This document shows positions 12,369-19,770 of a stretch of 64,000 nt of DNA, one piece after another. The notes below the pieces were generated by a model. It saw only the letters and a list, made by a program, of their open reading frames with translations. It was not told where the DNA came from and did no database searches. Made by a program: the position numbers and the translations under genes. The DNA lies in assembly GCF_009760405.1 (NCBI RefSeq), contig NZ_WRPP01000002.1:930001-994000 (forward strand). The letters are read 5' to 3'. Position 1 is the first letter of the stretch. Each line of letters opens with the position of its first letter. The stretch is from Nocardia terrae (GTDB taxonomy: Bacteria > Actinomycetota > Actinomycetes > Mycobacteriales > Mycobacteriaceae).

Positions 12369-12409
12369 ACGGCGGGTCTCCCCGGGTTCGTCCCGGGAAG
12401 ACCCGCCGT
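12369..12409 (+). terminator. Strong hairpin terminator after msrBA
   Basis: ACGGCGGGTCT pairs with AGACCCGCCGT and the inner CCCGGG pairs with CCCGGG around a short TTCGT loop. No long T-tract follows, as is usual in GC-rich actinobacteria. It separates msrA from the flavin monooxygenase promoter. Confidence 0.75.
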
Positions 12410-12429
12410 TGCCATTGACCCGTCTGAAA

Positions 12430-12467
12430 GAAACTAGTTGCGAGGAAACTAGTCCTCTGGATACTAT
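12430..12467 (+). promoter_or_regulatory. Promoter with tandem GAAACTAGT repeats upstream of the flavin monooxygenase
   Basis: Two copies of GAAACTAGT (12430-12438 and 12445-12453), each containing the palindrome ACTAGT, lie 15 bp apart. A candidate -35 TTGCGA (12438-12443) and -10 TACTAT (12462-12467) are 18 bp apart and overlap the repeats. A regulator bound to the repeats would occlude this promoter. No cognate regulator gene is adjacent. Confidence 0.5.
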
Positions 12468-12516
12468 TGCTCTCGTGATCGCGAGGGCGATCGAACAGAC
12501 TCGGAGGGCAGTAGTT

Positions 12517-13728
12517 GTGAGCATCGAGAAGGCGTTGATCATCGGCGGCGGCATCGCGGGACCGGTTGCGGCGCTGGCACTTCAGCGGGCGGGCATCGAA
12601 TCGACGGTGTTCGAGGCATACGAGAGCGCGGCCACCGACGCGGGCGCGATGCTCACCGTCGCGCCCAACGGCCTTGCGGCACTGAGCATCATCGGCGCGG
12701 ACAAGCTGGTTCAGTCGGCCGGGCACCCGCTGCACAGCATGGTGATGGAGACCGGCAAGGGCAAACAGCTCATGCGGGTGGACGCCCTGCCCGGGCTGCC
12801 GCCGAGCTGCACCATGCTGCGCGCGGACCTGTTCCGGGTGCTGCACGACCACGCACTCGCCAACGGCATCACCATCGAGCACGGCAAACGGCTGGTCGAC
12901 ATCGAGCAGACCGCGACCGGCGTTATGGCGCGCTTCGCCGACGGCACCACCGCCGAAGGCGACATCCTCATCGGCGCGGACGGCATCCACTCGACCGTCC
13001 GCACCCTCATCGACCCGCAGGCCCCCGGCCCCGAATACACCGGCCTGATGAGCTTCGGCTTCGGCGAATTCACCCCCGACGGAAGACTTTCCGACGGCGG
13101 CAAGGGTGATATCGAGGCCATGCACTTCGCCTTCGGCAAGCGCGCCTTTTACGGCTACTGGCGTCAGCCCGACGGCAAGCACGTCTTCTTCAGCAACTAC
13201 CCGCAGGCCGAGCCCATGACCCTGGCCGAGGCCAGGGCCGTCCCCGCCGAGCAGTGGCTGGACAAGCTGCGCGCCGCCCACCTCGGCGACACCCCGGGCG
13301 AGCGGCTCTTCGCCGAGACCAGTGTGGACGAGATGATCGTCACCGGCCCGATGGAGCGAATGCCGCACGTGCCCAACTGGTTCCGCGGCCGCGTCGTCCT
13401 GCTCGGCGACGCCGTGCACGCCCCCTCCTCGAGTTCGGGTCAGGGCGCCTCACTGGCCATCGAATCCGCCATCGAGCTGGCCCGCTGCCTGCGCGACATC
13501 GCCGACCCGGCAGCGGCTTTCGCGGCCTACGAGCGCCTGCGCCGCCCGCGCGTCGAGGAGATCTCCGACAATGCCGCCAAGACCAACAACGGCAAGACCT
13601 CCGGCCCGATCGCCAAGACCCTGTTCGGCCTGATCATGCCGATCGCCACCCGCACCTTCCTGCAGCCGGAGAAGATGTTCGGCCCGGTCCACCGCTTCGT
13701 CATCGACTGGGATCAGCCGGTCGTTTAA
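12517..13728 (+). CDS. FAD-dependent aromatic-hydroxylase-type monooxygenase
   Basis: A 403-residue class A flavoprotein monooxygenase. The dinucleotide fold IIGGGIAGPVAALAL is at 7-21, the ILIGADGIHSTVR segment is the DG motif, and VVLLGDAVHAPSSSSGQGAS is the second FAD-binding (GD) motif. Such enzymes hydroxylate aromatic or tetracycline/rifamycin-like substrates; the exact substrate is unknown. GTG at 12517 is chosen because the FAD fold starts at residue 6 and GGAGGG precedes it. A methyltransferase gene follows 10 bp later. Confidence 0.85.
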   Translation: MSIEKALIIGGGIAGPVAALALQRAGIESTVFEAYESAATDAGAMLTVAPNGLAALSIIGADKLVQSAGHPLHSMVMETGKGKQLMRVDALPGLPPSCTMLRADLFRVLHDHALANGITIEHGKRLVDIEQTATGVMARFADGTTAEGDILIGADGIHSTVRTLIDPQAPGPEYTGLMSFGFGEFTPDGRLSDGGKGDIEAMHFAFGKRAFYGYWRQPDGKHVFFSNYPQAEPMTLAEARAVPAEQWLDKLRAAHLGDTPGERLFAETSVDEMIVTGPMERMPHVPNWFRGRVVLLGDAVHAPSSSSGQGASLAIESAIELARCLRDIADPAAAFAAYERLRRPRVEEISDNAAKTNNGKTSGPIAKTLFGLIMPIATRTFLQPEKMFGPVHRFVIDWDQPVV

Positions 13729-13731
13729 CGT
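13726..13731 (+). promoter_or_regulatory. Possible leaderless -10 for the methyltransferase, overlapping the monooxygenase stop
   Basis: TAACGT starts in the TAA stop codon and ends 7 nt before the ATG at 13739, with no ribosome binding site between them. The gene may also be read through from the monooxygenase. Confidence 0.35.
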
Positions 13732-13738
13732 TGTCGCC

Positions 13739-14365
13739 ATGGGACTTTCGGCAGCCGAGGTCTTCGACGCCCTGGGCAAGGACTACGAGCAGGCGTTCGC
13801 GGGCCTCACCGCCCAGCGCGAGGAACTCGAATGGCTGCTCACCCAGCTACCGGAGTCGGGTCGGGTGCTCGATGTCGGTTGCGGGACGGGCCGGCCGACC
13901 GCCGAACTGCTCGCGGCGGCCGGGCACGACGTCACCGGCTGCGATGTCTCGCCGGGGATGATCGAGATCGCCCGCGCACAGGTGCCCGGAGCCCGATTCG
14001 AGGTCGCCGATCTGCGGACGCTGTCGTATCCGGACGGGACCTGGGATGCGGTGGTCGCGTTCTTTCCCCTGCTGCAGCTCACTCGCGCCGAGATCGACGC
14101 CGCGCTGCGGAAGTTCGCGCGGTGGCTGACGCCGCGGGGATGCTTCGTGTTCGCCACCGTGCCCGCCGATATCGAGGGCCTCGACATCGAATTCATGGGC
14201 CAGGCGGTCACTGTCAGCAGCTATCCGGTGGCGGAGTTCCGGCGGCTGTTCGACGAGGCGGGCCTGGACATCGTTCGGGAGCGGGTGATCGAGTTCCGGC
14301 CCGACCATCCCTCGGCCATCCCGGAACACGACCTGTTCGTGTCCGCGCGACGCTCAGCGCCGTAG
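13739..14365 (+). CDS. Class I SAM-dependent methyltransferase
   Basis: A 208-residue protein with a Rossmann methyltransferase core: motif I VLDVGCGTGRPT (about 44-55), the acidic residue at the end of strand 2 (GCDVSPGMI) and motif II ADLRTL. Nothing identifies the acceptor. It is 10 bp downstream of the flavin monooxygenase, so the two may modify the same small molecule. Its 3' end overlaps, tail to tail by 12 bp, a small membrane-protein gene on the other strand. Confidence 0.85.
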   Translation: MGLSAAEVFDALGKDYEQAFAGLTAQREELEWLLTQLPESGRVLDVGCGTGRPTAELLAAAGHDVTGCDVSPGMIEIARAQVPGARFEVADLRTLSYPDGTWDAVVAFFPLLQLTRAEIDAALRKFARWLTPRGCFVFATVPADIEGLDIEFMGQAVTVSSYPVAEFRRLFDEAGLDIVRERVIEFRPDHPSAIPEHDLFVSARRSAP

Positions 14366-14548
14366 CGAGCGGTACCCGGTCCACAGCAGCAGGCCCGCGC
14401 CCAGCACGACCAGAACGCCACCCGCGTAACTCCATTCGGAGTGCCCGGTCATCGGCGACCCGTGCAGCGAGCCGAGGCCCTGCACGATCCAGATCACTCC
14501 GACCACGCACAGCAGCGCGCCCAGTAGGGCTGAAACGATCCGCTTCAT
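14354..14548 (-). CDS. Small membrane protein, function unknown
   Basis: A 64-residue protein with two hydrophobic helices (about 4-27 and 42-59) separated by a short polar loop, and a basic C-terminus (YRSLRR). ATG at 14548 with an AGGAG sequence upstream on the minus strand. It is convergent with the methyltransferase gene and overlaps its end by 12 bp. No family recognised. Confidence 0.6.
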   Translation of the reverse strand: MKRIVSALLGALLCVVGVIWIVQGLGSLHGSPMTGHSEWSYAGGVLVVLGAGLLLWTGYRSLRR

Positions 14549-14786
14549 GACAACTCCTCAGCAGCCTGAGCTCAGCATAGGGCTTCGAAGACTGCCGTCG
14601 AGGTGGGTGGCGGGACTAGACTGTAGGCGGACCGAGCATCGATCTTCCGGCGACCATCAGCAAGGGTCCCGGATCCTGTGCCACGGTCACGAATCCGCCA
14701 GCAGAGCGCAATTGTGCGTGGAAGCCACGTCGGTCGGGGTGCCCCTTTCTGACGCCTTCCTGGCCGTGCCGAAAAAAGGTATGGCC

Positions 14787-15140
14787 ATGACAAATTCCGA
14801 GAAAACACCCACACGACGCCGGCTGGCTCGATCTCTCGTACTGGGCTCACTCGTCCTGCTGCCGATCGGCTTCGCCGCACCCGTGCTGGCCGAGGTCACG
14901 GTGGTGGACAACGACGGCGGCTGGCGCAACGACAACGACGGCGGCTGGCGCCAGGACTGCGACCACACCGGCCAATTCCGTTGGCAGAACGACCGCGGGC
15001 AGTGGCGAATGGACGACTGCGACCACGATCGCGGCCACTGGGAGTGGCGCGACAACGACTGGCGCTGGCACCACGACCGTGACGATGCCCCGGCCCCGGC
15101 TCCGACACCCTGGTGGTGGAACCCCTTCGGCAGCTGGTGA
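14787..15140 (+). CDS. Secreted Trp/Asp/His-rich small protein
   Basis: About 117 residues. TRRRLARSLVLGSLVLLPIGFAA with cleavage after VLA is a signal peptide with a double-Arg start, so either Sec or Tat export is possible. The mature part is dominated by Trp, Asp, His, Asn and Arg in short imperfect repeats (NDGGWRNDNDGGWRQDC, WEWRDNDWRWHHDRDD) and ends in a Pro/Trp tail. Two Cys flank the repeats. An ATG two codons upstream (14781) is an alternative start. The His/Asp content suggests possible metal binding, but this is inference. Confidence 0.6.
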   Translation: MTNSEKTPTRRRLARSLVLGSLVLLPIGFAAPVLAEVTVVDNDGGWRNDNDGGWRQDCDHTGQFRWQNDRGQWRMDDCDHDRGHWEWRDNDWRWHHDRDDAPAPAPTPWWWNPFGSW

Positions 15141-15148
15141 TACCGGCG

Positions 15149-15186
15149 CGGCCCTCCCGCGCGTCACAGGGTGCGCGGGAGGGCCG
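15149..15186 (+). terminator. Hairpin terminator after the secreted protein
   Basis: CGGCCCTCCCGCGC pairs perfectly with GCGCGGGAGGGCCG across a 10-nt loop, 9 bp after the stop codon. No T-tract. Confidence 0.75.
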
Positions 15187-15600
15187 AACGCTGCCATTTG
15201 CATGGCCATCGGCGCGATTCCCGGTTGGTGCGGTCGCCGAAATTTGGACCGATTCGACATCGCCTGAGCATTTTTCCGCCCGAATACTCGAACGCGGCGA
15301 TTCCGCAATGCCGTGAAACGGTCCGGAACCTTGGGGTTTCGGACTGCTTTCGTGTATGCGGCACTGTCGTTTTCGGGTGTGTTTCACATGTGTTACGGAG
15401 TGCATCGCGGGCGCGGACCGCTTGTTAACAGCGGTGGGTAAAACCCCAGGAGAACGATTGCTCCGCACCGATCGGAATCGGTGTCGGTGTTCTTCTGTTT
15501 CGAGATCGATGTATCGAAATAGGCTGTGCGCCAAAGCATTTGGATGAATCGGCCGAAGCTTTGGATGGTGAGGGGATGGCAATGCTCAAATGTTCCGGAT
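15187..15600 (+). other. Long 5' region of the Nit1C-like operon without a recognisable gene
   Basis: Short open frames here have unconvincing composition. The stretch is less GC-rich than its surroundings and contains a direct repeat TTTGGATG (about 15538 and 15560) just before the GlnR-type box. No riboswitch or RNA gene was recognised. It probably holds the upstream control region of the nitrogen cluster. Confidence 0.4.
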
Positions 15601-15616
15601 GTAACCATCTCGAAAC
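15601..15616 (+). promoter_or_regulatory. GlnR-type nitrogen-control box upstream of the Nit1C-like operon
   Basis: GTAAC-CATCTC-GAAAC is an exact GTnAC-n6-GAAAC half-pair of the actinobacterial GlnR consensus, and also fits the AC-n9-AC spacing described for mycobacterial GlnR. It lies 97 bp upstream of the ATG at 15714. A TTGACT at 15632-15637 could be the -35, but a convincing -10 was not found. Only one a-b box pair is present. Confidence 0.65.
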
Positions 15617-15713
15617 CTGATGGGCGTCAACTTGACTCATCGATGAGAAGTTCGCGCCGACCCCGCCGACTCCCTCGCTCATCGGTTCACGTAAAGACTT
15701 TCAGGAGACAATC

Positions 15714-16262
15714 ATGTCCGAACTCATGCAGTCGGTGACCGCTGATATCGACAAGGCGATCGAGGAGAATATCGCCGCATCGCTGGCGGAAATACCGCAT
15801 CCGGCGCTGGCCAAGGGCACCAATATCTATGGCGCCACCAAGATCTTTCCCGATTACCGGGCCGAGGCCGGTGAAACATATTTCACGTTGGTGCACGGTA
15901 TCGCGCACGAGTCGTCGGTCAGCTTCGTCGCCGTGCTGCAGGCCACCCGGGCGCTGCGCAAAGGCTTCGAATCGGCCATCTACTTCTACGGTCCCGGCGC
16001 GATCAACTGCATTGCCACCCGCGGCTTTCCGACCACCGGCGACAGCGGTTTCCCCGGCGAGCAGAACATCAACGACGCGCTGAGCACCTTCATCAAGGAA
16101 GGCGGCCGGGTGTTCGCCTGCCGTTTCGGTCTCGCCCTGCACGGTGCGCGCGAGGAGGACCTGATCGAAGGCGTCATCCCCGCGCATCCGCTCGACGTGC
16201 AGGACGCGCTGATCCACTACGCCCGCAAGGGCGCCATCATCAATTCCACCTACCAGGTCTAG
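15714..16262 (+). CDS. MSMEG_0572/Sll0783-family nitrogen starvation response protein
   Basis: A 182-residue soluble protein of the family found only in Nit1C-type clusters (NitB). Recognisable stretches are PALAKGTNIYGATKIFPDY, FYGPGAINCIATRGFPTTGDSG and HPLDVQDALIHYARKGAIINSTYQ. In cyanobacteria and mycobacteria the family is induced by nitrogen starvation, and in pseudomonads the cluster is needed for growth on cyanide; the molecular function of this member is unknown. First gene of a seven-gene same-strand run, with AGGAGA upstream and a GlnR-type box 97 bp before it. The radical SAM gene follows 9 bp later. Confidence 0.85.
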   Translation: MSELMQSVTADIDKAIEENIAASLAEIPHPALAKGTNIYGATKIFPDYRAEAGETYFTLVHGIAHESSVSFVAVLQATRALRKGFESAIYFYGPGAINCIATRGFPTTGDSGFPGEQNINDALSTFIKEGGRVFACRFGLALHGAREEDLIEGVIPAHPLDVQDALIHYARKGAIINSTYQV

Positions 16263-16271
16263 GCGGCCGTC

Positions 16272-17330
16272 ATGACCGAGATAGCCACCCGAGTGGACCT
16301 GGCGCTGCTCGGTATTCGCGTCGAGGTTCCGGTGCGGCGCCGTTCGGGAGCCGGGCCCAGCGACGACGGTCATGTCCTGATCGGGGGAGCCGGCGCCGCC
16401 ATCCCCCTTCGCTGGGACAGCCCCTACACGCTGCGCGGTGACCGGCTGCTGCTCGAAGGCACGGACCTGGGCGTCACGGTCGAACCGGTGCGGCGGCCGC
16501 ATTTCTACGATCTGAGCACCGCGGACGGCGTGTCGTACGAGAAGATCGCCCGCCTGCACGGCAAGGACGTGCTGGCCACCACGGTGGTACAGACCTGCAT
16601 CCGGTACGCGGAGGACCAGCGCTGCCGCTTCTGCGCCATCGAAGCGTCCCTGGAGGCGGGCGCCACCATCGCGGTCAAGCGGCCCGAGCAACTGGCCGAG
16701 GTCGCCGCGGCGGCGGTGCGGTTGGACGGGGTGCGGCAGATGGTGATGACCACCGGCACCTCCGCCGGAAAGGACCGTGGCGCACGACATCTGGCGCGCT
16801 GCGTCCGTGCCGTCAAACAGGCGGTGCCGCAGCTGCCGATCCAGGTGCAGTGCGAACCGCCCGGCGATCCGGCGGTGTTGTCGGAGTTGCGCGACGCCGG
16901 CGCCGACTCGATCGGCATCCATGTCGAATCCCTCGACGACCGGGTGCGGGCGCGCTGGATGCCGGGCAAATCGACGGTGCCGCTGAGCGAGTACCGCAGC
17001 GCGTGGCGCGAGGCGGTGCGCGTCTTCGGCCGCAACCAGGTCTCGACCTACCTGCTCGTCGGCCTCGGCGAGGATCCCGACGAATTGGTCTCCGGCGCCA
17101 AGGAACTGATCCGGATGGGGGTGTACCCGTTCATCGTGCCGTTCCGGCCACTGGCGGGCACCCTCGCCGTCGATGTCGACGGGGCGCTCGCGCCGGAGCC
17201 CGAGCGGTTGGAAGCCGTCACGCGCGCGGTCGCTGCCGAACTGCGCCGTGCCGGAATGCTCGGCGTCGCGCAGAAGGCGGGATGCGCGGCCTGCGGCGCG
17301 TGCAGCGTCCTGCAGAGCGCGGGAGGGTGA
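16272..17330 (+). CDS. MSMEG_0568-family radical SAM protein of the Nit1C-like cluster
   Basis: A 352-residue radical SAM enzyme. The cluster-binding cysteines are C109, C118 and C121 (C-X8-C-X2-C), a wider first gap than the classical CX3CX2C, which is a known trait of this subfamily. A second Cys group, C338, C341 and C344 (CAACGAC), sits at the extreme C-terminus and may bind an auxiliary cluster. It shows similarity to biotin synthase/lipoyl synthase-like TIM barrels. The reaction is unknown. It is 9 bp after the first gene and 1 bp before the GNAT-AIRS gene, so operon membership is clear. Confidence 0.85.
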   Translation: MTEIATRVDLALLGIRVEVPVRRRSGAGPSDDGHVLIGGAGAAIPLRWDSPYTLRGDRLLLEGTDLGVTVEPVRRPHFYDLSTADGVSYEKIARLHGKDVLATTVVQTCIRYAEDQRCRFCAIEASLEAGATIAVKRPEQLAEVAAAAVRLDGVRQMVMTTGTSAGKDRGARHLARCVRAVKQAVPQLPIQVQCEPPGDPAVLSELRDAGADSIGIHVESLDDRVRARWMPGKSTVPLSEYRSAWREAVRVFGRNQVSTYLLVGLGEDPDELVSGAKELIRMGVYPFIVPFRPLAGTLAVDVDGALAPEPERLEAVTRAVAAELRRAGMLGVAQKAGCAACGACSVLQSAGG

Positions 17331-17331
17331 G

Positions 17332-18795
17332 ATGACCGCATCGAAGACGACGGCCGGCTCGTGGACGGACGTACTGTCCGGAATCGTCACGCCCGCACCG
17401 GATTTCTGTGTCCTGTCCGGGTACCCGCGTCCGGCCCCGCCCGAGGACGGATTCGTGATCCGCCTGGCGGAGGGGGATGGGCTGTCCGCGTATCGCGCCC
17501 TGCGCCGGCAGAACTTCGTGGTCGAGCAGGGACTGTTCCAGGGCAGCGACCGCGACGATATCGACGACGATCCGCGTGCCCGGGTGCTCATCGCGTCCGC
17601 GCCCGACGGCACCCTGCTCGGCGGCGTCCGCCTCGCACCGGCCACCGCCGAGGACATCGGCTGGTGGACCGGCAGTCGCCTGGTCGTGGATTGCACCCGC
17701 CGCACCCGAGGGGTGGGGCAGGCGCTGGTCCGGGCGGCCTGCGCCTACGCCGAGACCGAGAATGTGCTGCGCTTCGAAGCCACCGTGCAGACTCGCTACG
17801 AAACGATGTTCACCGCACTGGGGTGGAGTCGTGTCGGCGCGACCCGTATCAATGGCGCACCGCACGTGTGGATGCGATGGCCGATCGATCGGATACAGCG
17901 GCTGGCCGAATCCACCAAGGCCGTCCTCGGCGAGGTGCTGCACCCGCTGGACGGGCAGTCGATGTCACTGGGCGGCAGCGGTTTTCGCGGCGACGACGCC
18001 GCACCCGTGCCCGGCGGGGACCTGTTGGCCGCCTGCGATGCGATCCTGCCGTCGATGGTCGAGCGCGACCCGGAGTGGGCGGGCTGGTGCGCGGCCCTGG
18101 TCAACCTCAACGACCTGGCGGCCATGGGCGCCGAACCCGTGGGAATGCTCGACGCCGTTGCGGCACCGACGCGTTCGGTGCTGACCCGGGTGCTGCGCGG
18201 ACTGGCCCGGGCGAGTCATACCTGGGGTGTCCCGGTCCTGGGCGGCCACACTCAGCTCGGCGTCCCGGCCGCCCTGTCGGTGACCGCGTTGGGGCGCACG
18301 TCCCGCCCGGTCACCAGCGGCGGCGGCAAGGCGGGCGATCACCTGCGCCTGACGGCCGACCTCGGTGGGCAATGGCGACCGGGATATCAAGGAAGGCAAT
18401 GGGATTCGTCCTCACGGCGATCGGGCGAGGAACTGCGCGCGCTGGGCCGCCTGGTGGCCGCTGCCGCACCCGCCGCGGCCAAGGACGTGAGCATGGCGGG
18501 CATCGCCGGTACCGCCGGCATGCTGGCCGAGGCCAGCGGCGTCGGTGTCGAGATCGACCTGGCGCGCCTGCCGCGCCCGGCCGCGGCCGATATGGCCGAC
18601 TGGCTCACCTGTTTCCCGGGATTCGCGATGCTCACCGCCGACCGCCCGGGCGCGACGTCGCCCGCACCCGCCGACCCGGCCACCGCGGCGATCTGCGGCG
18701 TCCTGACCACTGAACCCGGCGTCCGGCTGCGCTGGCCGGACGGCGCCACCACCACCGTCGTGACGGGCGCCGTCACCGGATTGGGGAAATCATGA
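17332..18795 (+). CDS. GNAT acetyltransferase - AIR synthase-like fusion (MSMEG_0567 family)
   Basis: A 487-residue two-domain protein. Residues ~35-185 are a GNAT domain (acetyl-CoA loop in RRTRGVGQALVRAAC; VVEQG near the start). Residues ~200-487 are an AIR synthase/PurM-like ATP-binding domain (GFRGDDAAPVPGGDLL, GVPVLGGHTQLG, AGIAGTAGMLAEASG). In some bacteria these are two genes (nitE and nitG types); the actinobacterial form is fused. The pairing suggests ATP-dependent activation plus acyl transfer on a nitrogenous small molecule, but no substrate is known. It overlaps the next gene as ATGA. Confidence 0.85.
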   Translation: MTASKTTAGSWTDVLSGIVTPAPDFCVLSGYPRPAPPEDGFVIRLAEGDGLSAYRALRRQNFVVEQGLFQGSDRDDIDDDPRARVLIASAPDGTLLGGVRLAPATAEDIGWWTGSRLVVDCTRRTRGVGQALVRAACAYAETENVLRFEATVQTRYETMFTALGWSRVGATRINGAPHVWMRWPIDRIQRLAESTKAVLGEVLHPLDGQSMSLGGSGFRGDDAAPVPGGDLLAACDAILPSMVERDPEWAGWCAALVNLNDLAAMGAEPVGMLDAVAAPTRSVLTRVLRGLARASHTWGVPVLGGHTQLGVPAALSVTALGRTSRPVTSGGGKAGDHLRLTADLGGQWRPGYQGRQWDSSSRRSGEELRALGRLVAAAAPAAAKDVSMAGIAGTAGMLAEASGVGVEIDLARLPRPAAADMADWLTCFPGFAMLTADRPGATSPAPADPATAAICGVLTTEPGVRLRWPDGATTTVVTGAVTGLGKS

Positions 18796-19715
18796 ACGAC
18801 CTGACCATCTCCGTGGCGGCCGCCGAATTCGGCCGTGACATGGAGTCCTGCTACCGCACCATCGGCGCACTCATCGAGACCGCCCGCGCCCGCGGCAGCC
18901 GGTTGCTCGTCCTGCCCGAAGCCTGCCTGGGCGGCTACCTGCCCAGCCTCGGCGGCGGCGACGAATCCGACGAGGCCCGCCGGCGCCGACTGCGCAGCCT
19001 GCCACCGGCGCTCGCGCTCGACGGGCCCGAATTGCGGCACATCGCCGCCATGGCCGGTGATCTCGTGGTCACGCTCGGATTCTGCGAATCCGACGGGGAG
19101 GTCCGCTACAACGCGGCGGTGACCCTGACCGGCGACGGGATCCTCGGCTCCTACCGCAAGGTCCACCAGCCGCTCGGCGAGAACCTCTGCTACGCGGCCG
19201 GTTCGGAATACCGGGCCTTCGACACGCCCGTCGGCCGGATGGGGATGCAGATCTGCTACGACAAGGCGTTCCCGGAGGCCGCGCGCGCCCTCGCGCTCGA
19301 CGGCGCGCAGATCATCACCTCGCTGTCGGCCTGGCCGACCGCGCGCACCGGCGCCGCCGATCGCCTCGAAGACGACCGCTGGACACAGCGTTTCGACATC
19401 TTCGACCGGGCCCGTGCCGTGGAGAACCAGGTGGTGTGGGTCGCCTCCAACCAGGCCGGAACCTTCGGCTCCCTGCGCTTCGTGTGCAGCGCCAAGATCG
19501 TCGGCCCCGGCGGGGAGGTGCTCGCCACCACCGGCACCGCACCCGGATTGGCCACCGCGACAGTCGATGTCGACCACGCGCTGCAATTGGCCCGCGACGG
19601 GGGCATGTACAACCTTCGCGACCGTCGCCCGGAGCTCTACGAGAGCGTGGTCCGGCGCTACGGCGTCGTCGGCCAGCCCGACCTGCCGCAGACCCTGGCG
19701 GCCGGCCATGCCTGA
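18792..19715 (+). CDS. Carbon-nitrogen hydrolase (nitrilase superfamily), catalytic copy
   Basis: A 307-residue nitrilase-superfamily enzyme with an intact Glu-Lys-Cys triad: E43 (LPEACLGGY), K123 (YRKVHQP) and C155 (QICYDKAFPE), plus the second Glu at 130. The CYDK context is that of aliphatic amidases/carbamoylases rather than the CWEH of Nit6803-type nitrilases usually found in Nit1C clusters, so the substrate may be an amide or carbamoyl compound rather than a nitrile. It overlaps the fusion gene upstream (ATGA). A paralogue without the catalytic residues lies two genes downstream. Confidence 0.87.
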   Translation: MNDLTISVAAAEFGRDMESCYRTIGALIETARARGSRLLVLPEACLGGYLPSLGGGDESDEARRRRLRSLPPALALDGPELRHIAAMAGDLVVTLGFCESDGEVRYNAAVTLTGDGILGSYRKVHQPLGENLCYAAGSEYRAFDTPVGRMGMQICYDKAFPEAARALALDGAQIITSLSAWPTARTGAADRLEDDRWTQRFDIFDRARAVENQVVWVASNQAGTFGSLRFVCSAKIVGPGGEVLATTGTAPGLATATVDVDHALQLARDGGMYNLRDRRPELYESVVRRYGVVGQPDLPQTLAAGHA

Positions 19716-19770
19716 GATGCATGTCGATGAGCCCGCCGTCGGTGGCCGCGGCGGACCCGGAAGGACAACA

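Noticed and set aside
15171..15547. Small open frames between the terminator and the nitrogen cluster
   Set aside because: Cys/Arg-rich random-looking peptides starting inside the terminator hairpin; no family resemblance.
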